From: an uncultured Collinsella sp. | Lineage (GTDB): Bacteria > Actinomycetota > Coriobacteriia > Coriobacteriales > Coriobacteriaceae | Reading direction: 5' to 3' | Assembly (NCBI GenBank): GCA_947003675.1 | Contig: CAMQPJ010000010.1 | Coordinates: forward strand, 1-15,805 | DNA length: 15,805 bases | In this document: in pieces, positions 7,203-13,507 of the stretch | How the letters are laid out: every line of letters begins with the position of its first letter | Numbering within the stretch: position 1 is the stretch's first letter | Program-made: the position numbers and the translations under genes | Notes under the pieces: generated by a model | Told to the model about the DNA's origin: nothing | Databases searched by the model: none | Seen by the model: only the letters and a program-made list of their open reading frames with translations

Positions 7203-8192
7203 ATGGGCCGTCAAGAGATGCTCTTCAATCCAGTGATGGAAATAGTTAATGGAATAGAAAAGCCGGCGGTGCCGTACGTAGAAAACGAGGATCGAACGAC
7301 TGATCCATATCTGTTTGACCTGGATCAGAATGACATACCTCTTTTCACGGATAAAAACATCAAGTTTGTCAACGGCATGGTTGAGAACGATTCGAATTAC
7401 AACCAGACGGACAAAGAAAAAGTCCGCGATATATTCAAAGACATGTTTGTTGGCAGCGCGGATGAACGAATGGCGTGCATAGGAAGAGCGGTTTACGAAA
7501 TCGACAATGAAAACTCGACCCATTTAACTGCTGTTGGTCGGCATAAGGTTGACGATCTCATGGAAAAGCTCAATATAAAGCCGACGGCCGTGAGAAAGCT
7601 TCCCGACGATGGCGAAGAGAAGACGATAACCGGCGGCGCACTTTTTACGGCCCAGATTATTGGCGGCATTGAGAATCTCAAGGAGCGATTAAGCGTAGGC
7701 GACGATCAGCTTGTCTTCGATATTTCGCATGCTTCGACAACCTATCTGAATGAGGCTCATGTGGCAGATGTCAACAAGAATAACTTCTCGTTTGCCACAA
7801 AGTTTTGCCATTGGACTTGCCAGTATTTGAAGTTGGGCGATAAGTATTGCATTTACGATAAAGTCGTTGCCAGCGTTCTCCCATATTTCGTTGATAACTA
7901 TGCGAGCGGGGAGCTGGCTAGTTGGAAATGTTGCAGGATGAAGAGGGCAAAGGGGGCCAAGGGCGGTCAAGAACTCGTAAGTACAATCGAGAATTACAAA
8001 AAAGATGATGATGGATATACCAAGTATAGGAACTTGTACGACGCCGTTCTCGAGGGCATCAACAAATGGCGCTCTGAAAATAATCAGAATGGCGAAATTG
8101 GCTACCGCGAAGTTGACCGCTTAATTTGGTATTACTTCAAGGGCGCAAGTGGCAAGCGTATCAAGCAGGCTTTGGCTTCAATCGATTATTAG
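7203..8192 (+). CDS. Uncharacterised protein, possible OGG-like DNA glycosylase relative
   Basis: The 329-residue product starts at ATG 7203 after AAAGGAG (SD to start about five bases); an upstream in-frame ATG at 7155 lacks a site. It is soluble and mostly helical. Residues 195-235 read FSFATKFCHW ... KYCIYDKVVASVLPYF. K200 and D219 are 19 residues apart, the same spacing as the catalytic lysine and aspartate of OGG1-type helix-hairpin-helix glycosylases (K249/D268 in human OGG1), in a comparable local pattern (helix, short loop, D, helix). The C-terminal half has aromatic helices (YREVDRLIWYYFKG, 301-314). A glycosylase-like fold is therefore a hypothesis, not an identification. The gene is visibly AT-richer than its neighbours, suggesting transfer. 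It stands alone, with 163 bases upstream showing no convincing promoter. Confidence 0.85.
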   Translation: MGRQEMLFNPVMEIVNGIEKPAVPYVENEDRTTDPYLFDLDQNDIPLFTDKNIKFVNGMVENDSNYNQTDKEKVRDIFKDMFVGSADERMACIGRAVYEIDNENSTHLTAVGRHKVDDLMEKLNIKPTAVRKLPDDGEEKTITGGALFTAQIIGGIENLKERLSVGDDQLVFDISHASTTYLNEAHVADVNKNNFSFATKFCHWTCQYLKLGDKYCIYDKVVASVLPYFVDNYASGELASWKCCRMKRAKGAKGGQELVSTIENYKKDDDGYTKYRNLYDAVLEGINKWRSENNQNGEIGYREVDRLIWYYFKGASGKRIKQALASIDY

Positions 8193-8214
8193 GGGTGCTA
8201 GCAAATATTGCATG

Positions 8215-8252
8215 AAATAGTCCTCGTCCTACCTTTTGGGCGAGGGCTATTT
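8215..8252. terminator. Strong hairpin terminator
   Basis: AAATAGTCCTCGTCC (8215-8229) pairs over all 15 positions (two as G-U) with GGGCGAGGGCTATTT (8238-8252) around an 8-base loop rich in T. It lies 22 bases after the preceding plus-strand gene. The arms end in A and T runs on both sides, so it can also stop minus-strand transcripts coming from the paralogue operon. Confidence 0.8.
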
Positions 8253-8363
8253 GTTCGTTTGGATATCGAGGCTATTTTCTGGCAGAATGCCTCGAAGGTT
8301 CTGGCCTGAGATGCGGATAACCTTGGTATCCTCCTCCGAGCCGCGCGTGGCTCGAGCCTCCAT
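8247..8363 (-). CDS. Possible small ORF or gene remnant downstream of the paralogue operon
   Basis: The stretch between the terminator and the end of the 344-residue gene (8253-8448) holds no clear gene. One minus-strand frame from ATG 8363 to TAG 8247 gives 38 residues containing EEDTKVIRISGQNLRGILPE, which has a protein-like pattern. There is no ribosome-binding site before the ATG, and an in-frame stop lies 51 bases upstream. It could be the tail of a decayed gene or chance. The stop lies within the terminator hairpin. Confidence 0.2.
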   Translation of the reverse strand: MEARATRGSEEDTKVIRISGQNLRGILPENSLDIQTNK

Positions 8364-8448
8364 CGGTGGAATGCTGTGAATGCTGCGTTGCCGGAAGAGC
8401 TGGTGTCGTCACTGTTTGCCGCCTTTGAAGTCCCGCCCAAATGATTTA

Positions 8449-9483
8449 TCATCGCGCGCGATGCCGATATATATCCAGCCAGCCGGGCTCTTTCTCTTTG
8501 TTGTCGGCGCACTCTTCTAGCAGGTCTTCTATCCGGTCCAGTTCGATCGCTTGCAAGGTCGCGCATCCTTCCGACAAGGGCTGCGTTGCTTTTCTCGCCC
8601 TGAACACAGGCGACAGCATCAGGTTCGTGTGTGCCCATCCGGCAAAGCAGCTGCCGTAGGGGATAGAGCCACATCTGATCTGCCCATCGCCATCGGGATA
8701 CAGACAGTCCAATTTCGAGTTTGCTACCAGGCAATAGCAAGGTCCCGGCGCCCATGGCCGGCAGTCGATCTCAAGAGTGTCGCCCTTTCTGTACGGCGTG
8801 GGCAGGTCGACATATGCCCCCTTGAACCACGGGCCAAAGATTCCACCCACAATGCAGTCGAGCACCTCACCACATTCGCCCTCTTCTTCCCTGCAGATGT
8901 ATTGAATTTCGCCGGCGGCATTGGCGTAGTAAGTGTAGTCTGGCTGCAGAAAGCCGTCGTATGGATACGAACAGCCTGGGTCGTTGGCAAGGTTGAACAG
9001 CTCAATCATCCAATACGAGGCCGACAGGTCTGTCATCCCGCTCCACTTTTCTGCATATGCCTTCATTGCCGCCAGAGCGTCCGCCCACGATGCCACGGGG
9101 AAGGGGCCATGCGTGATCGCAGATCCAACTTCGCTGTCGATAAAGCTAATTTCGCTGACAAGCAGCATTTTCTTGTTTCCGTCGACGGCCTTTAGCGCGT
9201 TCAGGCAATCATCGATGTAGTCGATAAAAATCTCTGGTCCGTACCAAGAAAAGGTTTCGTCTGACGGGCGGCGCTCGGCAGCAACCAGCCTGCTGAGCAT
9301 CTCCCGTTTGCGGTAGATTTCTATCGACGCGCCACCGATGATTTGCGTGTAATGATCACCACTCAGGAGCTGCGGATTATGCAGCAAATGCTCTCGCAGC
9401 TCCGGAGATTCGATCAGGTTGATTATTTCTTCGTGCACGATAGTCTCCGAGTTGTTGGTGCGACTTCTTGTGGATTCGGACAT
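8449..9483 (-). CDS. Single-unit (N-type) member of the paralogous family, 344 residues
   Basis: Function is unknown. It aligns by eye to the first halves of the 710- and 707-residue proteins: SPELREHL (26-33), IIGGASIEIYRKREML (48-63), HGPFPVASWADALAAMK (125-141), NAAGEI (187-192) and a barrel-like strand set DLPTPYRKGD ... IDCRPWAPGP (226-247). That last segment joins the PTP-F/Y-x-x-GD signature of the C-type units to the ID-x-RP signature of the N-type units, linking the two. It has many cysteines (C171, C197, C204, C210 and others) and no signal peptide or membrane helix. It is the last gene of a three-gene operon, starting eight bases after the preceding stop, with AAAGG overlapping that stop. 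Confidence 0.88.
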   Translation of the reverse strand: MSESTRSRTNNSETIVHEEIINLIESPELREHLLHNPQLLSGDHYTQIIGGASIEIYRKREMLSRLVAAERRPSDETFSWYGPEIFIDYIDDCLNALKAVDGNKKMLLVSEISFIDSEVGSAITHGPFPVASWADALAAMKAYAEKWSGMTDLSASYWMIELFNLANDPGCSYPYDGFLQPDYTYYANAAGEIQYICREEEGECGEVLDCIVGGIFGPWFKGAYVDLPTPYRKGDTLEIDCRPWAPGPCYCLVANSKLDCLYPDGDGQIRCGSIPYGSCFAGWAHTNLMLSPVFRARKATQPLSEGCATLQAIELDRIEDLLEECADNKEKEPGWLDIYRHRAR

Positions 9484-9491
9484 GGTGGCCT

Positions 9492-10565
9492 TTATTCAAA
9501 TAGCTGCGGATACTTTTCCTTGAGCGGTGCCTGATCCAGACGTAGCTCTTCCAAGTTGCGCTTTGCCTTGGACTCCATCCTTATGGTGTCGATAAACGCG
9601 ATGAGTGAGTCGACATACAGGTCGCCGCGCAGGTAGGCCTGGGCGGCGATTAAAATTCGCTGCTCGTCTTCGAGTGGTTTGCGATAGTACTCAAGATTCA
9701 GGTAAAGCGGGTCTGGCTCGCCGATGTAGAGAGGAAACGTCTCGTTGTAGGTAATCGAGCAGCCAGTGGCACGCATGTTGCTGATATCCCCTGCATGGCG
9801 ATAGTGCTCGAGGCGCTGCTGCGCATGATCAAGCCATTCGTCAGAACGGTCTGCCTGCCGAAGCTCCGCCTCAAGCTTTGTCCGGTCCCACGTGGGCAGA
9901 TCGAACAACGTGAACGGCTCACGGGCACTGCCTTGCGGCGTCCAGACGATATCGCCGGTGTGGAACGGCGTGGGGATATCGACCCAGATGAACTCGAATG
10001 CGATCTCCCAATCGTTCTCAACGGGGCCGGCGGAAGGACAATAGACGGAAAGGGCCTCGCCTTTGCCGTTCACCATGAGCCAATCTTCCCGGTGATGTTC
10101 TTCGTCGGCATCGAGCGGGCACCGGGTGATGCGTACGCGTGCCTCTGGACGGCTCGCCAGTTCATCATCACCGCGCAACGCCTCGGCACATTTCTCATAA
10201 CAGCTGAATGGCGCACCGAAGGCCCCACAAAGTTGCCCGTCGGGCACAATCTCCTCTTCATACTGATAAACGTAGCCCGTTCCACTCGTAAACGCACCGA
10301 CGCACCGCTTGTTGTAATCGATTGTCCAGCGCAAAAAAGCATGGAAATCGGGGATGGCCGGCCTTCCAAGACCGACAAGGGTTGCCTCCAGCGAACAATT
10401 GGGCATTGTGTGTACGATCTCCTGCCAGGCTTCGCACTTCTGCTCGAGCGAGGCGGTTTTCGAAAACCAAACCAGATAGGCGGCTTCGACGGTGTCGGGC
10501 CGGAAATCGATGCTGCGCAGATGCTCCCGAATGTCCCGGGAGTCGACAAAATCTAAGATGTCCAT
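9492..10565 (-). CDS. Single-unit (C-type) member of the paralogous family, 357 residues
   Basis: Function is unknown. It corresponds to the second half of the double-unit proteins: DILDFVDSRDIREHLRSIDF (2-21), LEQKCEAWQEIVHTMPNC (40-57), IPDFHAFLRWTI (71-82), APFSCYEKCAEAL (118-130), RITRCPLDADEEHH (145-158), VDIPTPFHTGDIV (195-207) and YIGEPDPLYLNLEYYRKPL (280-298), ending KYPQLFE. It begins two bases after the stop of the 710-residue gene, with AGAGGAG inside that gene's last codons, so translation is probably coupled. It is soluble, with no catalytic motif recognised. It is not a simple split product of a double gene, because the C-type gene here precedes the N-type gene in transcription order. 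Confidence 0.88.
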   Translation of the reverse strand: MDILDFVDSRDIREHLRSIDFRPDTVEAAYLVWFSKTASLEQKCEAWQEIVHTMPNCSLEATLVGLGRPAIPDFHAFLRWTIDYNKRCVGAFTSGTGYVYQYEEEIVPDGQLCGAFGAPFSCYEKCAEALRGDDELASRPEARVRITRCPLDADEEHHREDWLMVNGKGEALSVYCPSAGPVENDWEIAFEFIWVDIPTPFHTGDIVWTPQGSAREPFTLFDLPTWDRTKLEAELRQADRSDEWLDHAQQRLEHYRHAGDISNMRATGCSITYNETFPLYIGEPDPLYLNLEYYRKPLEDEQRILIAAQAYLRGDLYVDSLIAFIDTIRMESKAKRNLEELRLDQAPLKEKYPQLFE

Positions 10566-10567
10566 GG

Positions 10568-12700
10568 TTAGCTCCTCTTTGTTTCGAATTGTGCCGGCGG
10601 GGCTAGCGTGTCATCGAACAGCTCCGGATAGCGGGTCTTGAGCCCGCCGTCTTCCCCTTCAAACCGCTCGGCTTTTTTCTTGACCAGCGCCTGCAGCTCG
10701 CGAAGACTTGATAGCGCAATAAGTGAGTCAAGACCCAGATTGCCGTCGAGATATGCCCGCACGCCGTACAGAATTCTCGCCTCCGGTTTGAGCGGGGTAC
10801 GGCAGTATTCCATATCGAGAAGAAAACAACTCGGCTCTCCGATATAGACGGGGTACTCCAGGGGATATTCAATCTGACAGCCGTAGGCGTACATGTCGCT
10901 CGTATCGCCATTTTGCCGATGGTGCCTGAGCAGGTCATCGGCCTTTTTTGCAGCGCACTCCCTGTAAGTGGAAGGCGGCAGCTCATCCATGACCCGCTTC
11001 GTGGTCCATGTCTGCATATTGAGAAGCAGCATGGGATCGCCAGGGTCGCCATGACGACAAATGATGTCGCCGGCGTGGAATGGCGTCGGGATGTCAAACC
11101 ACATCAGCTCAAAGGCAAAAGTGGGGTCTTCGCCCTCGCGTTCCATGTCGATGCAGCTCAGCTGGCAGTCCATGATTTCGCCTTTTGCGTTGGGCAAGAG
11201 TTTGTCGGCGGCATAGTGGCCATCGTCCGGATCGATCGGGCGGCGTGTTACTTCAATCGAGGTAGGATTCTCCTCCTCAAGCTCATTCCAGATTGCCTCG
11301 AAACATTTTTCGTAGCTGGTGTAGGGGCCATAATTGCATCCGCTCTCATGGGGACTTCCCGTCTTGTCCTCAAAGAAATACATGTGCTTGCCAGGCTGTT
11401 TGAACTGGGCGATTTTCTTGCGCTCCCATCTGATGACGTCGCGAAGAAAGACATGGAAGTTGGGGATATTGAACGTGCCGTATCGCCTGTTCATCGCACA
11501 ATTGGGCATGTTTTCGAGAATCTTTTGCCAGGCCTCGATCTTCTGTTGCAGCGTCTTCTCGTTCGAATGGTCGACGATGAACGCTGCCTCGGGCGTGGTG
11601 GGCTCGTAGCCGATGTCCTTTAAGTGTTCCTTGATGTCGGGTGAGTCGAGAAACTCGAGAATGTCCGAACGTATGGCGTTGACGCCGGCTCCGGCCGATG
11701 TGCGGTATGGCTGCAGGCAGTCGTGTACGACCGATCCGTCCGACCATTGTTTGCCGTAGCTGGGGTCATCGTGCAGCTTTTTCGAGAGTTCGAGCATAAA
11801 GGAGCAATCATCGGGCAAGTCGCCGATATAACGTTCGGCGGTGTAGAGCGCAGAGGGCGTGAAGTCGTCGAGGAAGCCGTCCGTGAAATCCCTCAAGCGG
11901 AGATTGCCTTCCTCAACGCCGTAGATTTTGCTCGGATAGGCGCACCAAACCTGGCCTTTGAACGAACTATCGTAGTCGTCTTCGAGCACGATGGCGAAAC
12001 GGGGACCGTGGTCGAAGGGCCGACTATCGATCTTGATGATGTCGCCGGGGGACCAGGGAGTGTAAAAGACCTCACCATTGGCGCAGAAGTGCTTGCTATT
12101 GTTCCACGGCAAGTGATCGATGCTTTGATGCGGAGTCCGCTGATTCCGGCGGTCGCTCAAAAAGACCAAATCGCCAGCCATGGTCGCGGCGAATATCAGC
12201 GAGGCTTGAGCGCGCGGGCGGTCGTGTAAGTCTTCGGCGGTATAGAGCTTAATCTGCCAGAATGATTCGGACCAATCTTCATCGGGGTCGTCATCGACGT
12301 ATTGCTTCATGAGGGTTTGCGCAGCTCCCCATGAGGCAACGGGGAAGGGGCCGTCAAAGGTGTCGTGCCCGCGCTCCTCTTCACTGTAAAACATGCCGGA
12401 GACCAGCAAGATACCGTGGTCGCGGTCGGCGTTGTAAAGCATATCGAGCGCGCTGTTGAGCTGGTCAAGGCCGGAGTCAATCGCTTCAGCGTAATCCGAT
12501 GAGACCTCTTTGCGAAGCTGCTCGAGCATGGCTCGTTTTTCGTCGAGCGTCTTGAGGGAGCCGCCGATGATTCTACAGAGGGAGCCATCTGCCATTCCCA
12601 TGTGTTTGAACATATGAACACGCAGCTCATCGTCCTTGATGCAACTGCAAACGAGCTCCCTGCCGGCATCGGTGATCACGGTATCTGCTTTGCTGTCCAT
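10568..12700 (-). CDS. Double-unit (N+C) member of the paralogous family, 710 residues
   Basis: The start is ATG 12700, six bases after GGAGG; the frame remains open to 12733. Unit 1 (about 1-335) has DDELRVHM (23-30), GGSLKTLDEKRAMLEQL (46-62), DGPFPVASWGAAQTLMKQY (116-134) and PGDIIKIDSRPFDHGPRFAI (218-237). Unit 2 (about 345-700) has DSPDIKEHLKDIGY (352-365), KTLQQKIEAWQKI (382-394), YGPYTSYEKCFEAIWNEL (457-474), NAKGEI (504-509) and FDIPTPFHAGDII (535-547). Corresponding motifs in the two units line up in order, so the gene looks like a fused tandem duplication. No signal peptide, membrane helix or catalytic signature is seen; PGDI/AGDI segments suggest small beta-barrels. First gene of the three-gene operon, with a palindrome 55 bases upstream of the start. 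Confidence 0.9.
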   Translation of the reverse strand: MDSKADTVITDAGRELVCSCIKDDELRVHMFKHMGMADGSLCRIIGGSLKTLDEKRAMLEQLRKEVSSDYAEAIDSGLDQLNSALDMLYNADRDHGILLVSGMFYSEEERGHDTFDGPFPVASWGAAQTLMKQYVDDDPDEDWSESFWQIKLYTAEDLHDRPRAQASLIFAATMAGDLVFLSDRRNQRTPHQSIDHLPWNNSKHFCANGEVFYTPWSPGDIIKIDSRPFDHGPRFAIVLEDDYDSSFKGQVWCAYPSKIYGVEEGNLRLRDFTDGFLDDFTPSALYTAERYIGDLPDDCSFMLELSKKLHDDPSYGKQWSDGSVVHDCLQPYRTSAGAGVNAIRSDILEFLDSPDIKEHLKDIGYEPTTPEAAFIVDHSNEKTLQQKIEAWQKILENMPNCAMNRRYGTFNIPNFHVFLRDVIRWERKKIAQFKQPGKHMYFFEDKTGSPHESGCNYGPYTSYEKCFEAIWNELEEENPTSIEVTRRPIDPDDGHYAADKLLPNAKGEIMDCQLSCIDMEREGEDPTFAFELMWFDIPTPFHAGDIICRHGDPGDPMLLLNMQTWTTKRVMDELPPSTYRECAAKKADDLLRHHRQNGDTSDMYAYGCQIEYPLEYPVYIGEPSCFLLDMEYCRTPLKPEARILYGVRAYLDGNLGLDSLIALSSLRELQALVKKKAERFEGEDGGLKTRYPELFDDTLAPPAQFETKRS

Positions 12701-12754
12701 AGCAACCTCCAATTCGGTCGTTGCCGTTAGCATCCACCAGAGGTTGTGATTTTT

Positions 12755-12772
12755 AGTCCCATTAACGGGTCT
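12755..12772. promoter_or_regulatory. 18-bp palindrome between divergent 710-residue and macro-domain genes
   Basis: AGTCCCATTAACGGGTCT is a near-perfect palindrome. It lies 55 bases from the start codon of the minus-strand 710-residue gene and 75 bases before the macro-domain gene on the plus strand, so it could affect both. The matching element at 15686-15703 is at exactly the same distance from its gene, and the leader sequences in between are also similar (for example a GGTAACGATCGA / GGCAACGACCGA stretch before GGAGG). Confidence 0.55.
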
Positions 12773-12846
12773 GATATGAATCTCACGTCAAACATACTTC
12801 TGGAAATGCACTGGTACATGGGTGTGCGCGTACTGAAAGGATTGCC

Positions 12847-13437
12847 ATGGAGAATATGATGCTGGATCTTGTGACGAATAGCGCCGGTATGGCGGAGGCC
12901 TGGGAGGACGCATTTAGGGGCTACAGAGGCATTGCGGTGCATTGCTGTGATTTTAAGGCGTTTGTCGAGCAGCAGCCTGAAATCGATGCCGTCGTATCGC
13001 CGGCGAACTCATATGGCTTGATGGATGGTAATTACGACCTAGCGATAACCGATAAGTATGGACCGGAGCTTGCCGAACGAGTGCGAACGGTTATTATGGA
13101 GCGGTTTTACGGAGAGCAGCCGGTTGGTACGAGCTTTTCAGTTCCAATTCCCGGGCACGAGGACATTCTGCTCATACACACTCCGACCATGCGGGTCCCC
13201 ACTCCCATCGTTGACCCTTTGGTTGTCTATCAATGCATGAGGACAACGCTTATAGAGGCGATGCGAACTTCGCGTCAGCGAATCGTGGTTCCCGCGTTCG
13301 GCGGAGCGTGCGGATTTCTTCCGTTCAAGAAAATAGCCATGCTCATGTGGGAGGCCTATCTTCAAATCGCTGAACCGCCCGCAGAAATCACTTGGGAATA
13401 CGCATGGTCGCGCAATTTGGAGGAATGGTATCGCTGA
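12847..13437 (+). CDS. Macro-domain protein (ADP-ribose binding)
   Basis: The 196-residue protein starts at ATG 12847 after AAAGGA. It is a stand-alone macro domain: SPANSYGLMDGNYDLAI (51-67) forms the ADP-ribose binding loop with N54 and the D-G pair, GEQPVGTSFSVP (89-100), LIHTPTMRVP (109-118) and VPAFGGACGF (148-157) as the second phosphate loop (GGACG in place of the more common GTGxG). Macro proteins bind or hydrolyse ADP-ribose adducts; which of these applies here cannot be told. It interrupts the array of paralogous genes, is divergent from one and convergent with the other, and shares the palindrome-containing intergenic region with the 710-residue gene. No ADP-ribosyltransferase such as DarT is present next to it. 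Confidence 0.88.
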   Translation: MENMMLDLVTNSAGMAEAWEDAFRGYRGIAVHCCDFKAFVEQQPEIDAVVSPANSYGLMDGNYDLAITDKYGPELAERVRTVIMERFYGEQPVGTSFSVPIPGHEDILLIHTPTMRVPTPIVDPLVVYQCMRTTLIEAMRTSRQRIVVPAFGGACGFLPFKKIAMLMWEAYLQIAEPPAEITWEYAWSRNLEEWYR

Positions 13438-13456
13438 CGTACCGATAAACAGCATA

Positions 13457-13504
13457 TCGAAGCGTAACAGAAGGGGTCGCCGCCGCTAGGGCGTCGACCC
13501 CTTA
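13457..13504. terminator. Convergent terminator hairpin, repeat of 389-438
   Basis: This 48-base stretch is almost the same as 389-438, the end of the small peptide gene with its hairpin. It still encodes SKRNRRGRRR and a stop, but nothing hydrophobic precedes it. GGGGTCGCCGCC (13473-13484) pairs with GGCGTCGACCCC (13490-13501) with a single mismatch. It lies between the convergent macro-domain and 707-residue genes and ends four bases before the latter's stop codon, so it probably terminates transcription from both sides. Confidence 0.65.
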
Positions 13505-13507
13505 ATC

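Noticed and set aside
8198..8755. 185-residue minus-strand frame overlapping the end of the 344-residue gene
   Set aside because: It overlaps a homology-supported gene in another frame, passes through the terminator and has arginine/serine-rich shadow composition.
9795..10556. 253-residue plus-strand frame opposite the 357-residue gene
   Set aside because: The minus-strand frame is supported by homology to two other genes in the window; the plus-strand frame has no such support.
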